From positions 18,088,217-18,152,216 of the forward strand of contig OY754982.1 of assembly GCA_963576475.1 (NCBI GenBank): a stretch of 64,000 nt of DNA, given 5' to 3'. The position numbers and the translations under genes were made by a program. The stretch comes from Molanna angustata (lineage: Eukaryota; Arthropoda; Insecta; Trichoptera; Molannidae). This document shows, one piece after another, positions 1 through 10,226 of the stretch (position 1 is the stretch's first letter; every line of letters starts with the position of its first letter). The notes under the pieces are model-generated. The model did not search any database and had not been told where the DNA came from. It saw only the letters and a list, made by a program, of their open reading frames with translations.

Positions 1-189
1 CCCAGTAAGGAAATATTATCCCTTATAACTAAAATACTGTTTTAGTAAATAAACCCTATTCAAATATAATTTGAGTAAATGAAGGATATCATTGTAGTCT
101 AATGAAATACACTACGAATGTCTCTTAATCTTTTATATTATAAATGAAAAAAAATATTTTGATGTATTATTTCAAATCATTATTGCATA

Positions 190-715
190 TCGGAAGTTAT
201 GACACTTCGTCAATCGTCAACTATACGCAAGATCTACACTTCTATACCATTTTAAACACAACATACCCACTATTCACAATACACAACCTCCAAGAACAAC
301 AAGATCCTCTTTCACCAACACAATAAATATCCCGAAGTTACAAACTACTCATGGACAAAGACACTTTAAATACTATGCCATCAAACTACATAATTGCCTA
401 CCAACCTCACTAAAACTGCTACCACAAAACACGTCGTCACAAAAATACAAAAAACACATATGTAACAGCATGGATATACAACAAATAAATACAAACAAAT
501 CAATAACATAATTACACCCAATCAAATATAATTAAGCTTCGCATTTTTTTCTCAAATATTATTAAATGTATAATTTAATACAAAAACTATATACATAATG
601 TACTATCTATGTCACACAAATGTTCAAATGATCACCTCGGCACAGGGCTTCATAGTTAGGTGTTCATTGTATCCTATCAATTACAATACTTATCAATAAA
701 TAATACACACACACA
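190..715 (+). pseudogene. CR1-like retrotransposon 3' end (RT C-terminus plus 3' UTR)
   Basis: This is a 5'-truncated remnant of a non-LTR retrotransposon. A frame reading LFTIHNL... and, after a frameshift near 318, FTNTINIPKLQ...HFKYYAIKLHNCLP...KYKKHI ending at about 510 has the layout of the region after the RT domain in CR1/Jockey-type ORF2 proteins (R-x-N ... KLWNxLP ... FKxxLK). A 3' UTR-like stretch follows ('cacctcggcacagggcttcat') and resembles the one at 23285-23420 in reverse orientation. It ends in an AATAAATAATACACACA tail near 700-715. No RT catalytic core remains, so it is a dead copy. The family is assigned from protein layout only. Confidence 0.6.
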
Positions 716-1208
716 TATATGTACACACGCACTTAATTTCTAGCTCTAGTAATATGTAATTGTGTTTGTATTTGTTTTTGTATCATCCTCATTTTATTGT
801 CAAAACAATAGAATTAAAAATAAATAAAATATCTGCTTTGGAACGAGGATGCGAAATCTCGTCGAAAAGTCGAATGTCACAGGAAATAAAAGTTGCGCCA
901 GGGGAGCCGAAATCCTTTTCACGGTGGTGTTATTGAAGATTCACCTCGGAGAGAGAAAGAAGAAGAAGAAGACGATGCCAAGTAATAAATCATAACGCGA
1001 AGGGATGTAGTAAGGGATGAGATCAATGATAAGGGCGAGGGTGGAAATGTTGGTGATAGGATATTCATAATTTTTTTGTGTAGCTCTATCATAAACTCTC
1101 ATTTCATTGACAACAGATATATAAAAATCTCGGCTGTGATAATATGCAGGTACATATTATTTAGATCAAAATATTTTTGGTCCAAAAAAGTAGAGGTATT
1201 ATTGGGGA
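716..1208. other. unassigned AT-rich spacer
   Basis: I see no gene. The stretch has a short AC-rich run at its start and a purine-rich GAAGAAGAAGAAG tract near 958-973. It lies between a CR1-like 3' end and the first base of the Helitron-like element. Confidence 0.5.
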
Positions 1209-1339
1209 CTAGCTTTTATGTCCCGCCGTTGGCCAAGAATGTAAAATTGTGAAGAAATAAGCAATCGTTTTTTATAATATTGTCACCCAATTATTTTGCA
1301 ATATCGGACTATGAAAAGTGGTTTGAAATTTGATTGAGT

Positions 1340-2000
1340 TTAAGCATTGTAAAATGTTCAAGTGATGGCCACAACCCATTCTTTTTTATGTATTGCTATA
1401 AAGTGTGAATGAAGTATAATATACAATTTCTGCACGCATGGACTATGCGAAATGATTTTAAATATATGACTATTTATCAACGTTGTAAAGAGATTGGTTT
1501 GGCCACAACCCCCATTTTTAAATATTATCATCGAAAACAAATTGTAATATGTACCTATTGAAAATTTAGTAATTTTGGATGTTGGAATGTGGTTAAAATT
1601 TGATTAAATCATGTACCGAAAAGATCTAGCGTTGGTCACATCCCATTCGTTTTTATATTTTTTCATCAAGTGTGCATTATATTTTTGCACAATTAGAGTG
1701 ATAGTCTTAAAATTGCCACAAAAGTCTACATTAACGAAGAAGAAGAAGACTTAAACTATAGTAAATAGTTTTTAATTTGAATATAAACGTTATGAAGAGT
1801 TCAGTAATGGCCACAACCCCCATTCTTTAAATATCGTCAACGAAATCAAATATGAAAGTGTTGAAAATTATTCAAAATAGGATGATATAAATGGTTTAAA
1901 TTTGATTAAACAAAAGTATTGAAAAGATTCTAGTGCAGGTTACATCGTCACATCCCACATCCCATTCGTTTTTACATATGTATTTTCATCAAGTGTGCAT
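1340..2000 (-). repeat. degenerate ~135-bp tandem array inside Helitron-like copy A
   Basis: The words TGGCCACAACCCATTC / GTGGCCACAACCCCCATT and 'cacatcccattcgtttt' recur at about 1365, 1500, 1640, 1808 and 1950. Each sits in the same context (a poly-T/ATT stretch, then TCATCGAAAACAAAT- or TCATCAAGTGTGCAT-type words). This is a diverged tandem array with a period of about 125-150 bp. The same array is at 41370-42010 and 56050-56700 in copies B and C. Confidence 0.7.
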
Positions 2001-2039
2001 ATCGTTAATAATATTTCTGCACAATAAACTATTAGACTT

Positions 2040-2930
2040 AAAACTAACCCAAAAGTCTAAATAAAAAAGAGAAGAATAAGTATAAGACTATAAGAAATAG
2101 TTTGTATAAAAAACTATCCCAATGGTCTACATAAAATAAGAAAACATACACAAAATAGAAGAATTAGACTATTGGAAATAGATTGTATAAAAACTGACTA
2201 AAAGGTCTTCATAAAAAAAGATTAATCTATAGGAAATAGTTTTGTATAAAATTCAACAAAGAAAACGAAGAAAAAGACTAAAGGAAATAGTTTGTGTAAA
2301 AACTTTAAAGTCTACATAAAATTAAGAAGAAAAAGAATTAGACTCCATGAACCGTCGCTTCAGACCCTTCAGTACCTCCCGTCCCTTCAATCCATCATTA
2401 CGTCCCTTTCAATCAGGCCCTTCAGTACCTCCCGTCCCTTCAGGCCCTTTTATACTTCCCATCCCTTCAGGCCCTTTAGTGCATCCCATACCTTCATTGC
2501 ATCCCGTCCCTTCAGTCGCTTAAGAAATGTTTAAATCCAGAAACCATCCTGGAAGAACCGCGAAGAGATGAAAGGACCTTCTTTTCCCAGGATACTCCAC
2601 CTTCAAAGGTAAAATGACTAAATACACGAAGAAGAAGAAGAAAAAAGTTTAAATCCAGATACCTGCGAAGATATGGTAGGAAAATTGGACCTTCTTCTCC
2701 CAGGATAGCCCTCCTTCATAGGTAAAATGACCAAATGCACGATTAAGAAGAGGAAGAAGAAAAAAGTTTAAATCCAGAAATCTGCGAAGAGATGGAAGGA
2801 CAGTCGGACCTTCTTTTCCCAGGATATTCCCCCTTCATAGGTAAAATGACAAAATACACGAAGAAGAAGAAGAATAAGAAAAAAGTTTAAATCCAGAAAC
2901 CATCCCGGGCATACGCTCGACAATTCACCA
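2040..2930 (-). repeat. three further tandem arrays of Helitron-like copy A
   Basis: Three arrays follow each other. At 2040-2340 units of about 60 bp contain 'ggaaatagtttgtataaaaact' and 'ggtctacataaaa'. At 2345-2525 short units are built on CCCTTCAGGCCCTTnAGT; they give the apparent RPFRPFSTS-type reading frame, which is only a translated minisatellite. At 2530-2930 units of about 100-120 bp contain 'gtttaaatccagaaacc', 'gcgaagagatggaagga' and 'ccaggatactcc'. All three match copies B and C in the same order. Confidence 0.7.
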
Positions 2931-3680
2931 AAGTTTCATTTTAATCGGACAAACGGTTTAGGAGTACATCGCATACATGCATAAATAAACAAATAAAATA
3001 ATTTTCCGATAGAAAATCAGTATATTGTTGATTTGTAAGTAAATAGTAATAGGTAGGTACCTACCTACAACAATGTTCTAAATAAATTCGATTCATAACT
3101 AATTTTATTTGAATATCAGAATCTTTCCGTTACCATAGTAACCATTCCAATACGTTAAAAATATCAAATGGTTTGAGACTTTTTTGAATATGTAGGTACC
3201 TACATTGGTTTGTTCGATGCCATAAAAATGAAAATTGTCAGATAAATCAAATATTATATACAAATTATGCAATTTTATTATGCCTATATCTTTACTAATA
3301 ATAAACACATTTTTACAATATATGTCTTAAAACTCGCTGTAATGTCTTGTGTTTCATTTTATTATTTCATAATTACATTTATTTCAAAGGTTTATTATTT
3401 TCAAGAACATATTCATTCGGTAGGAAAATGAAATATTGTATGAAAAGATATTAAAATGGCGGCATTTATGTACAAAACGCTTACTTTAAAAATAAGTTAA
3501 ACATTATAATTATACAAAATATTCACCATGTTTTTCACTTAAACGCTAAGTTATACTTGAAAGTAAATTTTTTTCGTGTAAATACGTACTTCTAACTTTT
3601 AAACTAACAGATATTTGCGTGCAAAATGTACACTTTTTTGACAGATACGACTTGGAAAATTTTGTATGAAAAAAATAATT

Positions 3681-3706
3681 TATTTTATTTTATTTTATTT
3701 TATTTA
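3681..3706 (-). repeat. 3' microsatellite tail (TAAAA)n of the CR1-like element
   Basis: The plus strand reads TATTTTATTT repeated. On the element's own strand this is an (ATAAA/TAAAA)n tail directly following the 3' UTR and abutting the AATT target duplication. Such short-repeat tails mark the priming end of CR1/L2-group elements. Confidence 0.8.
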
Positions 3707-3948
3707 TGATCATATAAACATATACATTATTTTAATATAAGATAGCCGCCTCACTAGAATAAATCTGTTCTGAAGCAGCCACCTGTACATTTGTGAAATT
3801 ATTACATTACATTAAAAAACAAAAGAATAAGAAAGCTATAAAAATAAACATTAGGAATACTTACATAATTTTAAATTAAAAAATACAGTTTTAAAAGTGA
3901 AATAAATAAAAATAAACACAATATAAACAGACAACAAAAAATAATTAG

Positions 3949-6939
3949 TTAAGAAATTATTGTTGCAACGTTACTTTCATTTTGGGTTCTACCCACATCG
4001 AGTAGCCACTTGGTACCACGGGCTTTGAATTGAGTTAACCCTTTAAGGTCCGATGGCAATTTATTATAAATTCGAGGTGCAGTAAATACAAAAAATCTTT
4101 GCCCAAATTTAGTATTCATTTTTGGCACCAAGTAGTTACCCGATATTTTACCTCTTGTGTTATTCAAGATGGAGTATTTTTGAGGAGGTTTGTTTTTTAG
4201 AAATAGAATTAATATTGATCTGGTATAAAGCTGCCTCACATCCAATACTTTGAATTGCTTAAAAAGTTCTTCAGAACAATACCTAAAAGGCTTTTTGTTG
4301 ATAACTCTTACCACAAATTTTTGTGATTTAATTAGTGGATCCAGTAATGTACGCGCAGCACCACCCCAGGCACTAATTGCATAACTGATAATACTCTGGC
4401 ACAGAGCGTAGTACACCATTTTTAATAGTGAAATGTTCATAAAGCTACGTAGAATTTTGAATATATATATTAATCTTCGCACCTTGGCGCTAACATATTC
4501 AATGTGTGGGACCCATCTCAGACCGTCATCCAATATTATACCGAGATACTTGATTTCAGTTGCCCTTTCAATAGTCTCGCAGTTACACTGTAGGGCTGCA
4601 TTTGTAGAGCAAGTGTGTACTTTAATGAAATTTGGGATGGTGGGGTTCTCTTGTTTGTTGATTGAAAATGCTAAGAATTTAGTTTTTGTGGAGTTAAGAG
4701 TTAGTAGATGGTCATCAAGTAGACTCTTGATAGCTGAAATACATTTTTCTGCCCTTTTAAATGTTTCCGTCCATGTAACACCATTAATAATAATGGCTGT
4801 ATCATCTGCGTAGCTAATTGTGATTTCGCTATCTATAGTAGTTTTTAAAATGTTATTTATATATATCAAGAACAATATTGGTCCAAGTGTGCTTCCTTGA
4901 GGTACGCCATATTTTATGTACATAGGGTTGCTGCGAGTGCCGTTTATTTCTACAGATTGCTTTCTGAGTTCTAGATAGTTCTTGAACCAATCTAGTTGAG
5001 TACCAGTGATACCTATCGAATGCAGCATGTTTAAAAGCATGGAATGTGATATGGTATCAAACGCCTTAGACAAGTCTATGAAAATGCCCAGAACCTTCTG
5101 TCTTTTGTCCATATTTGTGGCAATATTTTCCACCACCTCTGCAATGGCATCTTCGGTTCCCATATTTGACCTAAACCCGTATTGATTTTCAGAAAGAATT
5201 TTATTATTTTCAAGGTAAACCATGAGTCTCTTTTTCACTGCCTTTTCCAGTATCTTAGCAAAGCAGCTCAGCAGCGAGATCGGTCTGTAGTTAGTAATCT
5301 TCGTTTTATCATCATTTTTGTAGATGGGCTTAATGATTGCCTCTTTTAAGTGATCCGGTACTATACCAGTTTTCAGGCTGAGGTTAAATATGTGCAGAAG
5401 TGGTTTCAGAATAAAGTCCTTAATTTCCATCACAGTTGAGCTTGATATCATATCATGACCATTTGCACAGTTTTTACGAAGTGATGAGATATGTTTTGAT
5501 AGTTCACTTGTAGTTAATCTATAGAAGTTAAAACTGTGTTGTGTATGGGGATACATAGCAGTTACTTTTGCATGCTGCCTGTTCTGTTTTTTATATTTTA
5601 TTATATTTTCTGCTAATCTGGGGCCAACATTGGTATAGTGGTCGATAAAATTATCGGCAACTGATTTAGGATTTATTTTAGCTGACAAGGTGATGTCATT
5701 TATCTTAATATCATCTATTGTCTGATATTTAGGGGTGCTGTGGTAAGTTGCATCTTTGATAACTTTCCAAATTTTTTTGGGGTCTGTTTTCGCTTCTTTT
5801 ATTTTATTTTCGTAGAAGATTCTTTTTGTATTTTTTATGAGGTTATTGCATTTGTTTCTGTAATGCTTGTATGTATTCAAAAGATGAAGATCATTAGGGT
5901 TTTTAATAACTCTCATGTGCATTTTATCTCTTTTATGTATGCACTTCGCCAGACTTGGGGTTATCCATTCTTTCAGACGTTTTAGTTTATGTGTATTTGT
6001 CACTATATTTGAGATGACAGTATGTTTATCGAGGTATTTCTTAAGTGTTCCGATAAAGTTGTTCATTGCTTGATTGGGATGACTTGTTGATAGAGTACCA
6101 GTCCATTTTTCATTTTCTAGATCATCTTTAAGGTTATTAAAATTAAGATGTCTTTTTGTTTTATATGTAGTAGTCGTAGAATTGAAATTTCTGGTTTCTG
6201 AGAGTTTTTCCTTATTATGAAGGTTTATGAATGTTGGATAATGGTCAGTGAGGGAGGAAAGTAGCACAAAAGATTTGAATGCTTTTTTTGATTTTAAAAA
6301 TATATGATCCAGACAGCTTTCGGAAGTAGCGGTAACTCTAGTAGCAAGATCAATACAAGAAATGAATCCATATGAAGCCAACAATGATTGGTAGTCATTA
6401 GCTTGTGGGTGCATGCTATTTATGGTGTTTATATTAATATCACCAGCAATGATATAATCAGTTTTTTCTTTCGTGGATTCAATAATTTTCGAAATGGAAT
6501 CCAAGAATGACACTACATTGTGCTCCGCTGGAGATCTGTATATCCCTAAGATGTGAGTTTTATTATTGAGAGATGCTTGTAAACAGTTTGATTGTTCTAG
6601 ATGTATTTCATTAACAACATGATTTATAGTTTCTTTAATATACATTATAACACCATCATTTTGGGAACGGTTAAATTTAGTATAATATAATTTGTATCCT
6701 TCAATTTCATGAAAAATACTATATTCCCTTAGCCAACATTCTGTTAAAATGATTACATCAAAGATGTACTTTGCATTATTGAGGAGAATAAAAAATTCAT
6801 CAAAATTTTTATTATAGCTTCTGATATTCATGTTAAATATATTTAGTCCCGGCAATAGGGAATTATATTCAAAATTCGTATCAACAAGGTTTGCGTAAGT
6901 TTTATCATAGTATTCATCAAATTCTATATCAATAGCCAT
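3949..6939 (-). CDS. ORF2: endonuclease/reverse transcriptase of CR1-like retrotransposon (996 aa)
   Basis: This polyprotein nicks target DNA and copies the element RNA by target-primed reverse transcription. An apurinic-type endonuclease fills about residues 32-242: Asn at about 38 (FNMNIRS), catalytic Glu at 67 (LTECWL), GDIN at 166-169, CLDH with Asp-His at 211-212, and TDH at 231-233. The reverse transcriptase spans about 535-800: IIKPIYK, NYRPISLL, QYGFR, catalytic Asp at 622 in FIDLSKAFD, GVPQGSTLGP and YADD at 710-713. The C-terminus has the usual RIYNKLPSDLK...FKARGTK layout. There are no stops or frameshifts. The ATG lies 55 bases after the ORF1 stop, so translation may need reinitiation or an internal start. 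All visible catalytic residues are present, so it is potentially functional. Confidence 0.93.
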   Translation of the reverse strand: MAIDIEFDEYYDKTYANLVDTNFEYNSLLPGLNIFNMNIRSYNKNFDEFFILLNNAKYIFDVIILTECWLREYSIFHEIEGYKLYYTKFNRSQNDGVIMYIKETINHVVNEIHLEQSNCLQASLNNKTHILGIYRSPAEHNVVSFLDSISKIIESTKEKTDYIIAGDININTINSMHPQANDYQSLLASYGFISCIDLATRVTATSESCLDHIFLKSKKAFKSFVLLSSLTDHYPTFINLHNKEKLSETRNFNSTTTTYKTKRHLNFNNLKDDLENEKWTGTLSTSHPNQAMNNFIGTLKKYLDKHTVISNIVTNTHKLKRLKEWITPSLAKCIHKRDKMHMRVIKNPNDLHLLNTYKHYRNKCNNLIKNTKRIFYENKIKEAKTDPKKIWKVIKDATYHSTPKYQTIDDIKINDITLSAKINPKSVADNFIDHYTNVGPRLAENIIKYKKQNRQHAKVTAMYPHTQHSFNFYRLTTSELSKHISSLRKNCANGHDMISSSTVMEIKDFILKPLLHIFNLSLKTGIVPDHLKEAIIKPIYKNDDKTKITNYRPISLLSCFAKILEKAVKKRLMVYLENNKILSENQYGFRSNMGTEDAIAEVVENIATNMDKRQKVLGIFIDLSKAFDTISHSMLLNMLHSIGITGTQLDWFKNYLELRKQSVEINGTRSNPMYIKYGVPQGSTLGPILFLIYINNILKTTIDSEITISYADDTAIIINGVTWTETFKRAEKCISAIKSLLDDHLLTLNSTKTKFLAFSINKQENPTIPNFIKVHTCSTNAALQCNCETIERATEIKYLGIILDDGLRWVPHIEYVSAKVRRLIYIFKILRSFMNISLLKMVYYALCQSIISYAISAWGGAARTLLDPLIKSQKFVVRVINKKPFRYCSEELFKQFKVLDVRQLYTRSILILFLKNKPPQKYSILNNTRGKISGNYLVPKMNTKFGQRFFVFTAPRIYNKLPSDLKGLTQFKARGTKWLLDVGRTQNESNVATIIS

Positions 6940-6994
6940 TTATATTTATTTTTCTGATGGTGAGCTTGACTGAAAAAGATGCACAATACCGAAT

Positions 6995-7852
6995 TTATTC
7001 TGTAGAATTCTGGTTTTTTCTTTGCTTTGGAAAGAAATTTTCTATATCGTCCTCAGTTCTTATAATTATTATTTTTGATTCACTGTCACGTTTAGCAAGA
7101 ATTTTTCCATTTTTTGTCCAGACAAATTTTATATTATAGATTTTTGCAGCTGATTTTGTTTTCCAAAACAGTTCTTTCAGAAATGGTGACATCCCCTCAT
7201 TGATATAAATTCGATTATCTCCTTGTCCCACCAATTCCGATGAAAAAATGATCTTTCTTCTATTCTCGATGAATTGATCTCGTTTTCTAGAGTCATTAAA
7301 ACAAATTGAGATTATTGGAACACCAGATTGACGCTTGCTTGGAATCCTTTTTACAGTTTTTATATCGCTAGTCTCTAGAGGAATATTTAATTTTGTGGCC
7401 ACTTTAAAGATGATATCATCGGTTTTTTCGTCCTTGTTGTATGCCACTTCAGTAATTTCTAGGTTCTTGCTGTATAGTTTTTGTTCCATTTCCGAGACTC
7501 TTATATTTAAATTTCTGATAACAACATCTTTGCGACTCACTTCTTTTTTCATGGTCTCCACCTCTCTCTCCAGTTTCGTAACGGTTGTCAGTTTGAGTAG
7601 TATTTCTTCATATTGTTGCGAGACAAAATTTTGTGCTTTGACTACTTCAGCAATTTCCTTTTCTAATTTTTTGAATGTTTCAGTTTTTAATTCCTCTATT
7701 TTCCTTTCAAAACTTGCCTTAATTTTGTTTAAAAAATCATCTTCACTTTTAAAGTCAACAGATGTTGATTTTTGACTTCTAGTAGACATTTCTCTCTTTT
7801 TTTCACTTTTATATTGATAACTTTCACAAACTATAAAATTATTAGATTGCAC
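6995..7852 (-). CDS. ORF1 protein of CR1-like retrotransposon (285 aa, coiled coil)
   Basis: This is the likely RNA-binding/chaperone ORF1 protein that packages element RNA with ORF2. Residues about 35-130 are Glu/Lys-rich with heptad leucines (a predicted coiled coil: FLNKIKASFERKIEELK, KLEKEIAEVV, KLEREVETMKKEV). The conserved-looking second half (about 130-275) reads YSKNLEITEV ... VATKLNIPLET ... RQSGVPIISICF ... RDQFIENRR ... YINEGMSPFLKELF ... FVWTKNGKILAKR. This is the layout of insect ORF1 proteins often matched to the baculovirus FP-protein domain and to the L1 ORF1 fold. I see no zinc knuckle. The first ATG is used; a second Met at about residue 22 (MSTRSQKS) is an equally good start. 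It lies immediately upstream of ORF2 on the same transcript. Confidence 0.85.
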   Translation of the reverse strand: MQSNNFIVCESYQYKSEKKREMSTRSQKSTSVDFKSEDDFLNKIKASFERKIEELKTETFKKLEKEIAEVVKAQNFVSQQYEEILLKLTTVTKLEREVETMKKEVSRKDVVIRNLNIRVSEMEQKLYSKNLEITEVAYNKDEKTDDIIFKVATKLNIPLETSDIKTVKRIPSKRQSGVPIISICFNDSRKRDQFIENRRKIIFSSELVGQGDNRIYINEGMSPFLKELFWKTKSAAKIYNIKFVWTKNGKILAKRDSESKIIIIRTEDDIENFFPKQRKNQNSTE

Positions 7853-8124
7853 TAAGGTCTTAAAGGGTTAATAAGAATGTAGATAGACAAAAAACAAAAA
7901 AAAAATGTAACAATACTAATCAACACTATTTTGTGAAACACAACCGACCTCAATGCTACCCACTAGCTGATTGTTGATTAACTGAATGTGAATTATTGAA
8001 ATATTTTTAAAATTCAGCATTTTTATCGCATTATTTTTAGCGTGACACTGCATCAGGTATACAGGTACACGTTCGCACATAAATTAGATTTTTAGATGCT
8101 CTTGGTTTTTCAGAAGGCGTGAGA

Positions 8125-8125
<1 letters not shown>

Positions 8126-8167
<42 letters not shown>

Positions 8168-8175
8168 ACACACAG
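8126..8175. repeat. (CA)n microsatellite in Helitron-like copy A
   Basis: A CA run about 33 bp inside the 5' end of copy A. The same site carries (GT)n in copies B (39051-39123) and C (53693-53808), so the microsatellite belongs to the element and differs in length between copies. Confidence 0.9.
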
Positions 8176-8208
8176 ACACTAACATTTTGATTGCTTTATT
8201 ACTTTAGA

Positions 8209-8714
8209 TTATGTATTGGAGATTCGAATTACAAATGTATAAATTATTGTAGGGCAATTAACTGTCATGCCCCTTATAGTCTTAAACATAGAAACGTTTT
8301 CAATTAATATTTTTTTATTGGCTGTTTTTTTGATATTTTCTTTCTTATTTAATATAGGTTTGTAAGAGCTAAGTCTGTCACCTAAGTCTGCGGATTTTAT
8401 ATGTACTTGTATGTTATGTGTGCCTATAAAATCCGCCCGTTTGTGAAATATGTAATTACTGTTACTGATATGTGTAAAATAAAAATAAAAAGAAAGAATA
8501 AAATTTTTTTTTCCGAAATCTGTCCGGGTGTGCGCCGAACATAATATCATCATTATTCATCATCCGATAGTGTTGAAATTTTCTATACATAATTGCTTCT
8601 GATGACAATACATAAAAACGAATGGGTTGTGGCCAACACTCAACTCTTTACGACATTCCCGGGTGCGCGCTGAACAAATCACCAAGTTTCGTTCAGGTTA
8701 TTATCATTAATTAA
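8209..8714. other. unassigned, with a small Helitron-like fragment near its end
   Basis: No gene is seen. From about 8605 a short piece ('aacgaatgggttgtggcc', then 'aaatcaccaagtttcgtt' near 8676) matches words from the interior of the 39022-42099 family. It is a degenerate fragment or related repeat. Confidence 0.4.
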
Positions 8715-9005
8715 CAGGCAGGCAGGCAGCTATTGGTGATGGTCCTGTATCATGTGCTTCTTTGTGTAATGTGCATCCAATCTGTTTTTAAAATGAATGA
8801 GTGTTCCAGCACTCACAGGTTTATACGGTAAACTGTTCCAGGCATCCACCACCCTTTTTGTCAGGAAGTGCTTCCTTGGATTCAGGGAAAAGGATGTTTT
8901 ATTCAACTTTAAGTGATGGCTCCAATTGTGGATTGTGATTCATTGTAAATAAAGTTATCAATAACAGTACAGTCTCGATCATATCCCCACGGTTCCGGCG
9001 TTCCT
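8715..9005 (-). pseudogene. CR1-like RT C-terminal fragment with (GCCT)n tail
   Basis: On the minus strand a reading frame closes at 8731-8733 (stop) and reads HHLKLNKTSF ... RKHFLTKRVVDAWNSLP ... SAGTLIHFKNRLDAHY. This is the classical C-terminus of CR1/L2 ORF2 proteins (QRVVxxWNxLPxxVVxAxSVxxFKxxLDxH). Upstream, in a different frame, ERRNRGDMIET-like residues (near 8990-8960) correspond to the preceding ERRxRGDLI motif, so one frameshift is present. The 3' end is followed by GCCTGCCTGCC (8716-8729 as GGCA repeats on the plus strand), a simple-repeat tail. It is 5' truncated and dead. Confidence 0.75.
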
Positions 9006-9823
9006 GCAAAGATGGATGGTAAAGACAAATGATATCAATCTGCAATTTTCACCTATAGAAAGGTGATGCGCACTGGTAAACGCAACCACTCCCAGGTGCC
9101 AAAATTACCTTTTTCATACCTATATTCAATATGGAAGGAAATATAAAAAAACAGCCATTAAAAAATAATTGTTTTTGACGTTGATATCTCTTAGACTTAT
9201 ACTAGCAATTTGTAAATAGTTTACGCCACCTATCGAGTCCAAAATATAGTTGGGATCAGCCATACTCGTTTACAAAATTTCATTGAAATCAGTTCGGCGT
9301 TTTCGGAGATAAGCGTGTACAAACATCTTGACACGAGTTATTTTACACATTAAGATAATATCCACTTAAGAAAAACAGCGGATAAATTACAAGTCTCCAC
9401 GAAGAATTTATGTAATGCAGAATTAACAAGCATGTATGTAGGTAATATGTATAAATTTAAAATTAACACGCACTCTATATAACGTGTTACTACAATTTGG
9501 GCTGCACTAATCTACATTAATATTACCGTGGAAAATGCTCTGTAATTTTGAAATATACATATTAATATGTAAGTGGCAACTGCTACTTAAATATTATATT
9601 AAGAACACGATTCAATTAAAATATTGCTTCATGAATTAAATATAAATTTCTTCATACATCTTGCGGGATAATTCATGTGTCAATTATTTTTCACATAAAT
9701 AATTAAGTGTAATTAGCTTTTATTGCATTTTGTAACTTCATTTCTTTTTACTATTAACTCGGTGTTGACTCTATTTTTTTCTTATTATTTTCGTATTTTA
9801 TTTCTTATTTTTATTTAATGTAG
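9006..9823. other. unassigned AT-rich stretch
   Basis: No open frame of interest is seen. The region around 9160-9350 ('tctcttagacttatac', 'gagataagcgtgtacaaaca') has the look of old transposable-element sequence, but I could not match it to another copy in the window. Confidence 0.4.
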
Positions 9824-10031
9824 CTTCTCGCGCAACTAACAGGTATAATGTCAAATAATTATTTAACACGCACCTAACAACAAGTTGCCACATTCCGGAG
9901 ACTTGCGATATTAATCGTCTCATAGATCCAGGCTGAAAACACAATTAAAAATTTTGTCTCCACCGGGAATCGAACCCGAGACCCTTGGATCAGCAGTCAG
10001 ATACCTAACCAACTGAGCCACGACGGCCGAC
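9824..10031 (-). mobile_element. tRNA-derived SINE, family A
   Basis: On the minus strand the copy starts GTCGGCCGTCGTGGCTCAGTT. It contains pol III box A (TGGCTCAGTTGG) and box B (GGTTCGATTCC) at tRNA spacing, then a tRNA-unrelated body (GTGTTTTCAGCC, CAAGTCTCCGGAATG, GTGCGTGTTAAAT) ending TTGCGCGAGAAG. It matches 50502-50711 (minus) and, in part, 62240-62396 (plus). The anticodon arm is too diverged to name the parent tRNA. It is not a working tRNA gene because the head is fused to a 130-bp tail and its folding is degraded. Confidence 0.85.
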
Positions 10032-10040
10032 AAATCATAA

Positions 10041-10122
10041 ATCTCCAGAATAGGGCAAAATGTTATTGGGTGCATGTTAAATTAATATTTGAAATAGTTC
10101 CTGTTAGTTGTTCGAGGAGTAC
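10041..10122 (+). mobile_element. SINE family A, 5'-truncated copy in opposite orientation
   Basis: The plus strand reads ATCTCCAGAATAGGGCAAAA ... TTATTGGGTGCATGTTAAAT ... CTGTTAGTTGTTCGAGGAG, matching the 3' half of family A (compare 62320-62396). It lies only about 10 bp from the tRNA head of the minus-strand copy, giving a head-to-head arrangement. Confidence 0.65.
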
Positions 10123-10226
10123 CTAATAGAAATAAATATATAAATAAATCTACATGGCATGTAATATCTGGCCTTAATGTTAGATGGTATATTATTAAAA
10201 AATGTAACCCTACACAAAAATCCCCA

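Larger units (their letters stand above)
3681..7990 (-). mobile_element. apparently full-length two-ORF CR1-like non-LTR retrotransposon
   Basis: A 4.3-kb element on the minus strand, nested in Helitron-like copy A. Its order is 5' UTR (7853-7990), ORF1 (6995-7852), ORF2 (3949-6939), 3' UTR (3707-3948) and a TAAAA-type microsatellite tail (3681-3706). Boundaries come from comparison with copies B and C, which carry the uninterrupted site near 39255-39275 and 53935-53955. The sequence AATT lies on both sides (3677-3680 and 7991-7994) and once in the empty sites, so it is a short target duplication. Both ORFs are open and carry the key residues, so this copy may be competent. A simple-repeat tail instead of poly(A) fits the CR1/L2/Daphne group; I cannot fix the exact clade by eye. 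Confidence 0.88.
1209..8208 (-). mobile_element. Helitron-like element, copy A (interrupted)
   Basis: Copy A of a three-copy family (B 39022-42099, C 53659-56778), read on the minus strand. Read 5' to 3' it begins TCTAAAGTAATAAAGC and ends ACATAAAAGCTAG. All three copies are preceded by A and followed by T, and flanking homology stops exactly there. TC...CTAG ends inserted between A and T, without target duplication or terminal inverted repeats, are the signature of Helitron rolling-circle elements. There is no Rep/helicase gene, so it is non-autonomous. After removing the nested retrotransposon (3681-7990) it is about 2.69 kb, shorter than B and C because its tandem arrays and CA run are smaller. 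I see no clear stem-loop just before CTAG, only a short TTGGCCAA palindrome, so the Helitron call is likely but not certain. Confidence 0.65.

Noticed and set aside
2292..2534. Ser/Pro/Phe-rich open frame in Helitron-like copy A
   Set aside because: It is the translation of a CCCTTCAG-based minisatellite. Copies B and C carry the same array without a consistent frame.
4433..4813. Plus-strand frames opposite ORF2 and ORF1 (also 5740-5985 and 7335-7775)
   Set aside because: Antisense shadows of the retrotransposon ORFs, with no motifs of their own.
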